Assembly (NCBI GenBank): GCA_003254885.1 | Contig: QANT01000892.1 | Span: 1-21,317, forward strand | DNA from: Purshia tridentata | Lineage: Eukaryota; Streptophyta; Magnoliopsida; Rosales; Rosaceae | DNA: 21,317 bases | Direction: 5' to 3' | Shown here: positions 1 through 9,620 of the stretch, one piece after another | Position numbering within the stretch: position 1 is the stretch's first letter | Layout: each line of letters starts with the position of its first letter | Made by a program: the position numbers and the translations under genes | The notes under the pieces: generated by a model | The model's input: the letters and a program-made list of their open reading frames with translations, nothing else | Database searches by the model: none | What the model was told of the DNA's origin: nothing

Positions 1-122
1 AATAGTAATTTCCATCATTTCTCTCAAAACCCTAGCAAAATCGAAATTTTCTCGAAATTTCCGTCGAAATTTCTGTCGAAACTTCCATCGAAAATTTCCA
101 CAGAACCGAAATTTAGCTCCTT
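1..122. repeat. Partial dispersed repeat, GAAATTTCG-rich (copy A)
   Basis: The first 122 bases closely match 16398-16514 in the same orientation. Both run from AATAGTAATTTCCAT, through CTCTCAAAACCCTA and a series of CGAAATTTC words, to CCGAAATTTA[A/G]CTCC. The match stops right after CTCC, which suggests an element end near 120-126. The left part of this copy lies outside the window. The second copy forms the right end of a candidate TIR element at 15276-16523, so this is probably the right end of a sister copy. The contained CTCTCAAAACCCTA word resembles a telo-box but is part of the repeat. No coding content is seen. Confidence 0.75.
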
Positions 123-170
123 GATAAACACATAAAAAATACCATAAAACAAAAATAAATGAAGCTCCTT

Positions 171-1180
171 TTTTTTTTTTCCATATCTAAAGTATTGTTA
201 CTGTCGAATAGTAACAATTACATTCTTAACCAAATTAAAAAATTGTCATTTTTCATTAGAGGACAATCAGACATTGTTATTGTTGCCGTATAGTAACAAT
301 CACCTAACTGTTCTAACAGTAACAATAAGGTAATAATTACTGTTTGACAGTAACAATCAAGTATTGTTATTGTAAAATAATAACAATAGCTTAATATTGT
401 TCCTGTCTAAACATTGTTACAAAATCATTAACACCAAAAACAATAATTTGGTGGTGTTGCTTCAGAGATGTTTCATGTACAACCCATCTAAAAAAAGTAA
501 CAATAAAAAGTAGAAAAGCAAAGTTAAATAAATTTCTTGGTGAAATGGTAAAATGGTGCCCATGTTCTTGTTGAAATAGCAAAAACACCTGCCAAGTAAA
601 GAAAGCAGCGCTTCTTGGTGATAATGAAGGCAATATAGTTGAAAATGACAAGAATTAAATAAAATGTTTCCAGCAAAATGATATATGAAAATTCAGATAT
701 GTGCAAAACCATTTGAATACCATACAATGATGGCAAAGATGGATCATATTTCATTTTCTACAACTATCAAATTTCGCTCATAAAAAATTAAATTAAAAAA
801 AGACCAGTAAAGTGAAAAAATAGATGGAAATTGGCTATTTCCAAACAAATCTAATAGTTTTAGCAGACTCCAATCTAGGAAATTGAAGTATGAAGGCCAA
901 AAGAGGTAAATACATAATCCAATCAATATGGAGTTTGTGAAATCGCATATGTTTGAATAAACAAAGAGAATCAATATGGGGTTTTTTTTTCTCCATATTT
1001 AGAATATTATTACTGTCGAACATTAACAACTATATTCTGAACCAAATTAAAAAATTGCCACTTTTTATTAGAAGATAATCATGCATGTTATTGTTACTAT
1101 TGGACAGTAGCAATTACCTTATTGTTATTGTCGGAAAATAGAAATCACCTTATTGTTACTGTCTACAGTAACAATCATAA
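171..1180. repeat. Duplicated AT-rich unit with clustered ATTGTTACTGT palindromes
   Basis: Two direct copies, 171-272 and 981-1083, share a T-run, CCATAT[C/T]T, an [A/T]ATT[G/A]TTACTGTCGAA word, an ACCAAATTAAAAAATTG word and a TTAGA.GA.AATCA end, with about 812 bp between equivalent points. Each is followed by imperfect hairpins built from ATTGTTACTGT and its complement ACAGTAACAAT. Clear examples are 194-218 (9-bp arms, 7-base loop) and 1152-1175 (perfect 11-bp arms, 2-base spacer); further ones lie at about 273-302, 336-360 and 363-391. The intervening sequence (about 440-975) has short hydrophobic reading frames on the minus strand that I do not recognise. This looks like a non-autonomous element or satellite-like debris, but its boundaries are not determined. 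Confidence 0.6.
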
Positions 1181-1183
1181 CCT

Positions 1184-2410
1184 CTCTTAAATTTTCAAAT
1201 TTATGTAAAATATTGGTAGAAATACTTATATATCAACAGAGTAAACGAATTAGTATGAAATAATCACAATAAATCAAATCACAAACCCAAGAATAAATTA
1301 AATCGAAATGGTTACTCCACATATGTTGATTTCTATACAACTTTAAGTCACGAAAATGTAAAATTATGGTCGAAAGTTCAGGAGGGAAAGTTTGCTTTAA
1401 CTATGATCAGCTTGCATGCAAATTCACATATTATAAACCATTTTCAAGATTTTAATCACAATATGTTATTACTAGAGTTTGATGATTTTCATCACCAAAT
1501 ACTTTACAAAAATGACCAACCATCATTCCATCGGGTTTCAATACCTCTAGTATTTTTGTTATAATATATACTAGCCACTGCGATTTTTCCACATGCATTT
1601 CTCATCATCAGTGAGTTATATAACTACAGGAACCTTGAAAGTATTTTGCAGATATCTGCAAGTAGAATACATAGCATAAAAGATATAAATTATTTCATTG
1701 ATAACACTTCATTAATTTACTTTAAAACAACATGCAAGCCGTGGCAAATTCCAATATAAAGAAATCAAGAATAATACTTAAGAAAAAGGAAAAAGTATAA
1801 AAGAAAAGTAATAATGAAACACCAGCATAAGAGGTTGATGTTTTTTGAAAGTATCAACATAAAAAGCATATAATGTGAGCTTTATATCCCAATTTTATAA
1901 CAAATATGTATTTCCTTTGTTATTTTTTTCTTAAAAAAATTGGGTTTGTGTTGAGCTCTGAAGTCTAAAGTGTTTTTAGCTCCCACTTCAAAGTATAATT
2001 TTTTTGTTGCAATGGTTGGTTGTATTAATTGGCAATAGTGGCAAATAATTTTAAGCTCGATACCCAAACAAACCATATATCTTTAGCTTCGCCGCTTCAA
2101 ACCCAAACAAATAGGAAAACCTTGATACCCAAACACATATTTGCTAAGGAAAACCAAAAAGAAACACATGCATTACTTAGTGAACATTATAACTGATCAA
2201 AACAAAAAATCAAAGCAGATTTACAAGAGTAGCTAAATTCAAAGGTTAGCAACACACTTTTCAAAGTTGCGTCCTTATTTCAAATTAAGCACACAACATT
2301 AAGTCAAAATCTATTCTACCAATCACAAGACTATGCCACACTATATCAAGAAATAGAGTTACCAAGATATCAAAAACTGATTAAAGCTAGAAATTCTATT
2401 TTATAATTTT
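1184..2410. other. AT-rich intergenic sequence, possible decayed MITE
   Basis: There is no gene-like open frame, splice pattern or RNA gene here. Around 1940-2113, a GGGTTTGTGTTGAGCTC word on the left and AAGCTCGATACCCAAACAAA plus CTTCAAACCCAAACAAA words on the right are roughly inverted to each other. This is the layout of a small terminal-inverted-repeat element, but the match is too degraded to set boundaries. Confidence 0.4.
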
Positions 2411-2419
2411 AAATCAGTC

Positions 2420-2815
2420 TTACACAACAAAGAAAGAAATGGAACTATAGAACTCACAACTTCTCAGCATCGATTCATCACCGTGGCTGGATGGTTGAGT
2501 GATCAGAGGATACCGTCGTGTTCTGAATGACGAGTGGAACAAAACTTGGTAGGTCCAGTGCCTTGTCGTGGCCAGTAAAAGCAAATCACCTCCAGAGTGA
2601 GGAGAGAGAAATGAGAGACTTGTTGTGAGTGAGTGAGAGAAATGAGAAGGAGAGTGAGACAGAGAAGTAGAAGAGACGGAGAAAGAGATGGAGAAAATAA
2701 AGTGGGCCGGAAGAAAATAACATGGACTTGTTAGAAAGCCCAAAAAAAAGGTGGATCTAAGAGGGAATGGGTGTCCAAATTTGGACTTTTTAATAATTAT
2801 CTGTAAAAAAAACAT
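2420..2815 (-). other. Leader-like CT-rich segment, minus strand; unrecognised
   Basis: On the minus strand this stretch stays open for 131 codons. It has a strongly pyrimidine-rich section (plus-strand purine tract about 2600-2695) followed by more complex sequence ending near TGCTGAGAAGTTGTGAGTTC. That layout resembles the transcription-start region and first exon of a plant gene. The open frame owes much of its length to the CT bias (runs of S, L, F and H), and I recognise no protein family. It could be a gene fragment captured by a transposon or biased sequence alone. It directly abuts the fold-back at 2805-3224. Confidence 0.25.
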
Positions 2816-3224
2816 ATAATAAATAGTTTGGCTAGATTTGGAATTTTAAAAAATTGGTAGGGATAAATTTATCTATGAAATATGCAATAAATAATTTCCC
2901 AAGAGGGGAAAACAAAACCCAAGCTTGAGCAAGGGTATCATTTTTCCCCCAATAGGGATATCAGATTTCCGTGGTTAGAGCCCGTTTAGTTCAAGTTTTG
3001 GAAGCTTGGAAATAAAAAAGTTTGGTAAGTGTAGAAAAGAGAAATGATTTCCTGACCCAAAAGAATCTAATGCCCCTATTATGAAAAAATAATACCCTTG
3101 CTCAAGCTTGGGTTTTTTTCCCTCTTTTTAGGAAATCATTTAGTGCACATTTTGCACACAAATGTATCCCTGCCAATTTTTTAAAATTCTAAATCTAGCC
3201 TAACCATTTATTACATGTTTTTTT
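2805..3224. repeat. Long fold-back: two arms of about 150 bp around a 114-bp loop
   Basis: The left arm (2805-2957) and right arm (3072-3224) are reverse complements over nearly their full length. Shared blocks in the left-arm sense include ATTTGGAATTTTAAAAAATT (right arm ATTTAGAATTTTAAAAAATT), a 20-base block CCCAAGCTTGAGCAAGGGTA present exactly in both arms, and an A-rich stretch at the outer ends. The loop (2958-3071) holds GAGCCCGTTTAGTTCAAG. A roughly inverted CCGTGAACCAAATGAG lies at about 3359-3374, which recalls the ends of MITEs. A transcript across this region would form a long near-perfect hairpin. The class (MITE, nested MITEs or inverted duplication) is not resolved. Confidence 0.8.
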
Positions 3225-3377
3225 TCATGCTCATAGTGTATATTTTAAAAAAGTAATTTTGGTTCACTTTCCAAACATTATCAAACACAAAATGAGAATC
3301 TTATATTCCTTTCACCCTACAAAATTCATAGGAATTGATTTTCCGAGAAATCAATTCCGTGAACCAAATGAGAAAGG

Positions 3378-3537
3378 AATAATGGTATGAGAAAGGAGAG
3401 AAAAAAATTTGCCAGGTTTATTGAGTTTTGATCGTTGTAAGGATGTGGGTGAGTAAGAATAATGGTATGAGAAAGGAGAGAAAAAAATTTGTCAGGTTTA
3501 TTGAGTTTTGATCGTTGTAAGGATGTGGGTGAGTAGG
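3378..3537. repeat. 80-bp tandem duplication
   Basis: Copy 1 (3378-3457) and copy 2 (3458-3537) have a period of exactly 80 bases. Both begin AATAATGGTATGAGAAAGG and end GGATGTGGGTGAGTA. Only a few differences are visible, for example GCCAGG against GTCAGG and the last bases, so the duplication is young. An open frame crosses it on the minus strand, but it has no recognisable product. Confidence 0.92.
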
Positions 3538-3619
3538 GAGGGGTGGGTAATAGATTTCTTTCTTTATTTTTTAGTTTATCTTTTGAGGTCATTTTACAAA
3601 AAGATAAATTTATCATTAA

Positions 3620-4308
3620 ATTATGAGTGAAAAAATAAAACAGGGTGTGCGAATATAACCAGTCTTATAAAAAATGACATTTTTACCAATAAATGAATAC
3701 ACACAGAAAACACTTGTCTTCAATTTGTAACTGGTAATTCATATATTTATAATTTACACTTAAAGAAAAGCTAGCTATATATTTTGGAGAGTTAGGTTCG
3801 CAATCTTTTTAGCCCAAATGATTATTGCTATTTTGTGCCACAATCAGATAACTCTAATAATTAGAAACTCTGAGATGAGATGTGGATCTCGATACGCAGT
3901 GTTGAAATCATTGATGTGGTCCATCTCCAAATTGACAATTTTTAGCCCATCATTGTGACCATTTGAGAATAATTCATGTTTGCATGTCGAAAATATACGA
4001 GGCAATATTGGTTTGATGTCAATGTTGATATGATGGTATTGGTCCTAGTAATTGATAGTTGAAATTAGAATTAAATGAAATGGAAATAAATTCAAATGCG
4101 CGCGGATGAAAATGACAAAAATAAAATAAAATAATTATTGAAATTCACTTGAAATGAAATGGGAATGAAATTGGAATGTGGAGATATTTGACATATATAA
4201 TTTTAACTTTTTAAGTTATTGACAAATTTTAAATTTAACCAAAACCATCCAAACTCAATGACTTACTTACCGCTCACTTTTAATTTAACCAAAACCACGC
4301 ATATTGAC
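3620..4308. other. AT-rich intergenic sequence, no gene seen
   Basis: No protein-coding or RNA gene is visible. A stretch at about 4070-4180 repeats GAAATG/GGAATGAAATTGGAATG words, which is degenerate low complexity. A TTTAACCAAAACCA word occurs at about 4236 and again at about 4283, just before the 40-bp array. Confidence 0.5.
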
Positions 4309-4428
4309 AAATTTAATTTTTAGGTAATATCAACTCATTCACAATCACAAATTTAATTTCTAAGTAATATCAACTCACTCACAGTCACAAATTTAATTTT
4401 CAAGTAATATTAACCCACCCACAACCCA
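4309..4428. repeat. 40-bp tandem repeat, three copies
   Basis: The copies start at 4309, 4349 and 4389, with a period of exactly 40. Each begins AAATTTAATTT, continues with AGTAATAT[C/T]AAC or AGGTAATATCAAC, and ends with a CA-rich ACTCACAGTCAC-like tail. The third copy is the most diverged (TAACCCACCCACAACCC). Confidence 0.9.
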
Positions 4429-4745
4429 AAACAGCTTCAATACTATGTCAACAGTTTCAATTTTCACTCATAGTTTCAATTTTTCATTGCAGTTTCAGTT
4501 TCATTTTCAATATTTTTTTTCTAAGATATAATGATATAATTAAACATTGAATCTCAAATTCAGTTTCCATTTCACATTTATATTATTATATTTTTTAGTT
4601 TTAAAGTTTCAGCTTCAGTTAACAAATTAAAAAAGTCACGGTTTCAGTTTCATTTTACAATTTCAATTCACAATTTTAGTTTGTATTTTCATTTTGCAAT
4701 TTTAGTTCACATTTTTTAATTCACAGTTTCAATTTGCGTTTTATA
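4429..4745. repeat. Degenerate CAGTTTCA/CAATTTTCA low-complexity tract
   Basis: About 300 bases are built from short words such as AGTTTCAATTTTCA, CAGTTTCAGTTTCA and CACAGTTTCAATTTG, with no fixed period. The strand bias (T and C rich on plus) continues throughout. It is probably a decayed simple repeat and has no coding content. Confidence 0.65.
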
Positions 4746-5062
4746 GTTAAATCACTCTAAAAATAATGATAAAATTGATGGTAGTATCAATGATGTTAAT
4801 CATAACTAGATAAATACAAAGAGTTTAAATAAAAAAATGAAAATAAATTTTCCCTTAGGGCCACGAACGATGACATTAGAGCAACAATACGTCGAATCTA
4901 ATATTAAATAAGACACAATAGACACTTCACCCATACATAGCAAACTCTGAGGCCTCATTTAGCACATAGAATAGTATTGGATAAGAAAAATGGTTAAATT
5001 CATGAGTATTCACAGAAGAATATAACTAATGTGTACTAACTTGAAGGAATAAGATGGGAAAA
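4746..5062. other. AT-rich spacer with a possible MITE end
   Basis: No gene is visible. AGGCCTCATTTAGCACATAG, followed by AATAGTATTGGATAAG (about 4950-4986), resembles the end of plant MITEs that start with GGCCTCGTTTGG-type sequence. A matching opposite end was not found, so this is only a possible fragment. Confidence 0.3.
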
Positions 5063-5788
5063 AGTAAGGGTGGGCATGGTATGATATGGAACGGTATGAA
5101 CCTCATACCTATTCCATACTAGCAATTTCTAAACAGTATGGTATGGTATAGTATGGAGTTTTTTAAAAGTGGATCCATATCATACCGATGTTCTACGAAT
5201 TCGGTATGAAACGGTATGGTATGGTATGATGTCAATATTTTAAATTGTTTGTTTTTTTTTTGGCCAAAACCAAAATGTTCAACATGTTTTTTTAATTAAA
5301 ACAACATTTAACCACCTGCTTTTTTTAGCCAAAAGCCCAAAACAACATTTAAAAATCTAAAATGAAAGTTCATATATAATTCTAATTCAAACTTAACAAA
5401 TAGAATGCTCAAATTCTAATAAATTCATAATAGGTTGCAGCAAAACACAAAAATAGAATGCCCAAATGGTTTGGTTTAGGGTTTGGGACTCTGGAGTTAA
5501 TGGTTTAGGGTATTTTGGGGATTGGTTTGGGGTTTGATACTTTGGAGTTCAAAATTTAGGGTATTTATGGGGTTTGGTCTGGGGTTTAGACTTTGGAGTT
5601 TAGGGTGTAGGGTATTTTGAGGTTTGAATTCGAGTTTGAACTTTGGGGTTTGGAGTTTTTTATTTTTATTATGTATGTTTTAATTAGTATAGGGTATGGG
5701 AAATTATAATATATGTTTTATACTATATCTTAATTTCCTAAACCTTAGGGTATAGGGTATCGGATATAGTATATACCATATCATAATA
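5063..5788. mobile_element. Possible hAT-like fragment, GGTATG-rich, interrupted on the right
   Basis: The segment opens with AAGGGTGGGCATGGTATGAT and carries many GGTATG/CATACC words between 5075 and 5232. The GTGGGCA-type start resembles the termini of plant hAT elements. Near the right edge, ATACCATATCATA (5773-5785) is inverted relative to GGTATGATATGG at the left, so the opposite end appears to be approaching. It is cut off at 5789 by the TGTAACACCCCG element. The interior (5466-5765) holds telomere-like words. No transposase is visible. The family call is an inference. Confidence 0.4.
5466..5640 (+). repeat. Degenerate telomere-like GGTTTAGGG/GGGTTTGG tract
   Basis: GGTTTAGGGT, GGGTTTGGG, TTTAGGGTA and GGTTTGGGGTTT words recur about every 15-40 bases and resemble the plant telomere unit TTTAGGG. 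They are interspersed with CTTTGGAGTT words (about 5490, 5540, 5592, 5640), giving a loose higher-order repeat. This does not look like a true interstitial telomere block because perfect tandem TTTAGGG runs are absent. Confidence 0.5.
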
Positions 5789-7330
5789 TGTAACACCCCG
5801 CACTTTCCAAAGTGGTTTTGAAAAGTTTTTAAAGGTTTTCGGGATTTTATTTAAAAAGTAAAACATTTTGGGCGTTTTTCAAAAATTTTAAGTTGAGTTT
5901 AAAGGGGCAAAAGTTGACTTTTTGTTTGGGAGGACTTTTGGTGTTGACTTTGGGTTCGTTGGAAAGGTCTCGTTCTCACGAGTTCGTAGACACGTAGCAC
6001 TCATCAAACGGAGCTACGGTTTGAAAGTTACGGACGTGTGAAGAGAGGGGCAAGTTGGTAATTTTGAAAAAGTTGATTTTAAAAGCCCAAAACCCCAAAA
6101 AGCACCTTAGTTTCTCTCTCCTCTCCCGAAGCTTCTCCTTTTCGCGACCTCTCCTCCAGCCGTGACTTTCTCCGACGCATGGGGGCACGTCGTCGCAGCG
6201 GCTGGAGCCGATCTTCGGCTCGCCGTGGTCGCGCCGCCTCCCTCTTCCCTCCGGTGGTGGTGCCTCCTCCCGAAACAACCCGGAACGAAAAATCTAACTC
6301 GCGCACAGTGGAGTCGCGACGGTGATCGCGGCGACTACGAGGCTCGCCGACCGCCCAGAATTCTTCCTCTCGTCGAGCCTGTCACGGTGGTGTCTTCCGA
6401 TCGTTCATCGGAGCGCTGTAGACGGCGAATCGAAGCCGTGAAGGTCGCGGCTTCTCCGGCGAAATTCATACGTTTCCGGCCACCTTTTCCGTCGAGTGAG
6501 GTATGGTTTTCGATCCCCTCGACGTCCTCTTGAAGTCTGTGTGCTTGGTTTGAGCTTTAAAATGTGGTTGTGTTTTACCCAGGTTAGGCAGCCACGGCCA
6601 CCACGGCTTTGCCGTGCGTGGTGGTCGTGTTTGGTGTCCTCTCGTGCCGTTCAGCCTCCCTAGAGCCTATTAGGACCACCGGTGAGGTTGGGTGAGTTTC
6701 TTGGACCTTCCGTGTGTTTTTCGAGGGTCCGGCAGCCACCGTGCGTGGTGGTTCCCGCCGGTTTTTGTAATTGCTAGCTTGGTTGTGAACACTGTTGTTT
6801 GTTTCTTTGGTTGTCTGGTCTTAACAGGTACGTTCGGCTGGGGAATTTGTATTCCCGATGTCGTTGTGCTGCCAGATTTTAGAATCCGAGCAAAGGAGCC
6901 ATGAAGGACACGAAGGGCAGTTTAGTCTTTTCGCGCGGTCACAGTGAGTGAACCTAAGTTCAACTAATTTCCAGTTCAGTTGCTTGTTTGATTGTTGTGC
7001 TTGTTTGACTGATTGCTGTTTGCTAGTTAAGAGGTTACGGAACTAGGATTGGGGATCTCGAGGATTTAGGGATTAAGGAAGAAATCGGAGTATCAGTGGT
7101 TTTAATTGAGGATTTAGTGGATTCTAAACGTTGATTGAGGATTCTAAGTTATGGAAGGATCTAGTTGGATCCCAAGTAAGGATCTGGTGGATTGTTCGAG
7201 GTGATTTTTCAGTTAGAGGTTAAATTGAGGATATTTAGGGATTAAGGATCACAGTGGATTGGATCGGTTTAGAGGATTTGGTGATCAGGTTATGGTTTAT
7301 GATTTGTGATTTGTGGTTTGACTGTGCTAG
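5789..7330 (+). repeat. Left arm of giant inverted repeat (plus-sense LTR-like copy)
   Basis: It starts TGTAACACCCCGCACTTTCC. In order it then has TTGACTTT words (about 5910-5955), a GAGTTCGTAGACACGTAGCA block (5979), GGAGCTACGGTTTGAAAGTT (about 6010), a CT-rich leader at about 6110-6170, a GC-rich section to about 6500, a GTGAGTTTCTTGGACC block (6692), CTTAACAGGTACG (about 6822), and an AGCAAAGGAGCCATGA block (about 6889). The last third repeats GGATTTAGGG/GGATCTAGTTGGATCCCAAG-like words. The same order and sequence recur on minus from 9322 down to about 7750. The GTGAGT and TTAACAG|GT words look like splice sites, but the short frames around them are not convincing genes. Confidence 0.85.
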
Positions 7331-7331
7331 A

Positions 7332-9322
7332 TGTCACGCCCCGACCCTCGGGCACGTGAACATCAACTGAACCTGAAAACTGAAATTAATTCCTGAAGCT
7401 GTGGGCCCTTTTTATAAAACTGTGAGCCATGAATAATAAAGTAATTTACTGAAGCAACTGTAATTTTACAAAAACACATTTATAAAATCAAGCTGTAAAA
7501 TCTTGTACATAAAAATCACAGTGTAAAATAACTTTCTTTAGCACTGCTGGTCCCACTGCCTCGTCTTCTCTCCACTGCCTCCTCAGCTTGCTCGACCTGC
7601 AAAACCAAACCCTGCACCCAACCACAGGTGCACCGGGTTTACACACAAACCTGGTAAGCTCATTAGAGCTCGTATAAGTGAAATCCAACTGTAACCTCAA
7701 ATTAGAAATTCAATAAAATACTCAATTAACAATCCATCTTAAGCCTCAAAACACAATCAAGCCTCAAGTCAGAAACACAAATCTTATCCTAATCACTAAA
7801 ACCTCTAACCAATCAATTCACTGTCCCAAGCTGAAATACTCAATTATCCTCGATTTAACCTCTAAATTGAAAATCACCTCAAAACAAACCCCAAGATTCT
7901 TACTTGGGATCCAACTAGATCCTTCAACTGGGATCCACTAATCCTCGAACAATAACCACTGATCCTTATTTAGAATCCAACTTAATCCTCAATTGATACC
8001 CACTGATACTTCAATCTCATACTTAAGCCTTTAACCTCAAATAACCTTTAACACCTCGAGATCTGAAATCCTAATTTCCGTACCCCTCTTAACTAGCAAA
8101 CAACAACCAATAACACAAAGCAAACAAAGCAAGAAATTAACTAAACTGAATTAAATTGGTCTTAAGTTCACTCACAGTGTTCCGCACGAAAAGACTAAAC
8201 TACCCTTCGTGCCCTTCATGGCTCCTTTGCTCGGATTCCAAAATCCGGCAGCACAACGGCATCGGAAATACAAATTCCCGTGCTGAGTGTACCTGCTAAG
8301 ACCAGACAACCAACAAGCAACCAACATAGTTCACAAACAGTTTCTTTAACAACTGAAACGGGCGGGAACCACCACACACGGTGGCTGCCCGGCCCCGACA
8401 AAACACAAGAACGGTCCAAGAAACTCACCCACAAGCTCGGGTGGTTGGCCCGAGGCCAAAAACACTGAAAGAAGTCGCTGGAACCCCCACACGCGGCGGT
8501 ACCCGCGGTGGTCAAAGGGTGGTCAACCTGCCAAAAGTCAAACTCTCTAACGTCAACAACGGACAACACAAACAGGTAGAGGAGGTTGAGAGGATCGATT
8601 CTCAAACCTGGGTCGACGGCCAAAACTGGCCAGAAACGGAAGAAAACTGGCCGGAAAGCCGGCGGCACACCCACACTCGATCTGCCGTCCACGGCGGTCC
8701 CACGGGTCAATCGAACCCACCAACACGCTGGGCTCGACGAGTAGAGAAAGTCTGGGCGGTCGCTGAGCCTCGTCGTCGCCGGAAACGTCGAGATCGGCAA
8801 GGCAAAGGCGGCGGGTCGCGACTGGGTCTTCTGGTTCCGGGCTGTTTCACGAGAAGCTGCCACCACCGGAAGGAAGAGGGGAAAGAGACGAGCACGGCGA
8901 GCCGAAGATCGGCTCCAGCCGCCGCCGGACGCGCCCCCACGCGCTTGCGAAAGGCGCGGCTGCAAGTTGCACTCGCGAGAGAATGAGAGACGTCGGGAGA
9001 GAGGAGAGAGAAACTGAAGATTTTCTGGGTTTTTGGGCTTTTAAAATCACCTTTTTCAAAATTACCAATGTGTCCTTCTCTTCACACGTCCGTAACTTTC
9101 AAACCGTAGCTCTGTTTGACGCGTGCTGTGTCTACGAACTCATGAGGACGAGACCTTTCCAATGAACCCAAAGTCAACGCGAAGAGTCCTCTTGAACGAA
9201 AAGTCAACTTTTGCCCCCTTTAAAATTCAAAAAAACCCCCAAAACGTTTTAATTTTCAAATGAAATCCTGAAAACCTTTAAAAAGCTTTTCAAAACCACT
9301 TTGAAAGGTGCGGGGTGTTACA
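7332..9322 (-). mobile_element. LTR-like element of 1,991 bp, TGTAACACCCCG to CGGGGCGTGACA
   Basis: Read on minus, this unit begins TGTAACACCCCGCACC at 9322 and ends GGTCGGGGCGTGACA at 7332. It therefore has TG...CA ends and inverted CCCCG termini. Its first 1,573 bases (9322-7750) are the partner of the left arm. The remaining 420 bases (7332-7749) are unique and form the inverted-repeat loop. That part carries, on plus, GGTAAGCTCATTAGAGCTCG, which resembles AGCTAATGAGACGACTCAG just outside the right end (9322). Flanks GCTAG (7326-7330) and GCTAA (9323-9327) match at 4 of 5 bases, a weak hint of target duplication. It could be a solo LTR inserted in inverse sense into an older relative. Long open frames inside are explained by high G+C. 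Confidence 0.65.
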
Positions 9323-9620
9323 GCTAATGAGACGACTCAGTGAGTGGACATAAATCAAAATAAGCATTAAAAATCCTTTACTTTCAAGTTTCCTTAAGAC
9401 CACATAAATCCTCTTTGAAATCCCCCAGTTTTAAAATATTTCGTAAAATTCACGGGATAAGTAAACCCATACTTAAAATCCACTTTGAGATTTTCTGAAA
9501 AATAAATAAAACAAATTAAGCTGACACGCATCAAACCAAAACTGAAGTTTATATCCTTTGAAACATTCTTATAAAACTGATATAATAATAAAACGTTCAC
9601 CCAAACAGTTACCCACCGAA
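9323..9620. other. Spacer between LTR-like copies
   Basis: The segment starts GCTAATGAGACGACTCAGTG followed by AGTGGACATAAATC. It is then AT-rich with no recognised gene. The CTGAGTAGACTTCATTCC stretch at about 10275-10295 (minus sense) is a similar GAGTRGAC block in the opposite orientation, so both probably come from the same internal region of the element family. Confidence 0.5.

Noticed and set aside
2420..2815. 131-codon minus-strand frame as a real gene
   Set aside because: Most of it is low-complexity serine/leucine from a CT-rich tract and no family is recognised. It is kept only as a leader-like segment.
3326..3616. 96-codon minus-strand frame with an internal peptide repeat
   Set aside because: The peptide repeat is a consequence of the 80-bp DNA duplication. 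80 is not a multiple of three, so the two copies are read in different frames.
6162..6533. 123-codon frame on plus in the left arm
   Set aside because: Its composition (R, P, S rich) follows the local G+C. There is no family signature, and the matching segment of the right arm does not keep the same protein sequence.
8216..8965. 249-codon open frame on minus and the 201-codon frame on plus at 8381-8986
   Set aside because: Both lie in the GC-rich part of the LTR-like element, where stop codons are rare. They overlap on opposite strands, show no domain, and the corresponding frame in the other arm is broken.
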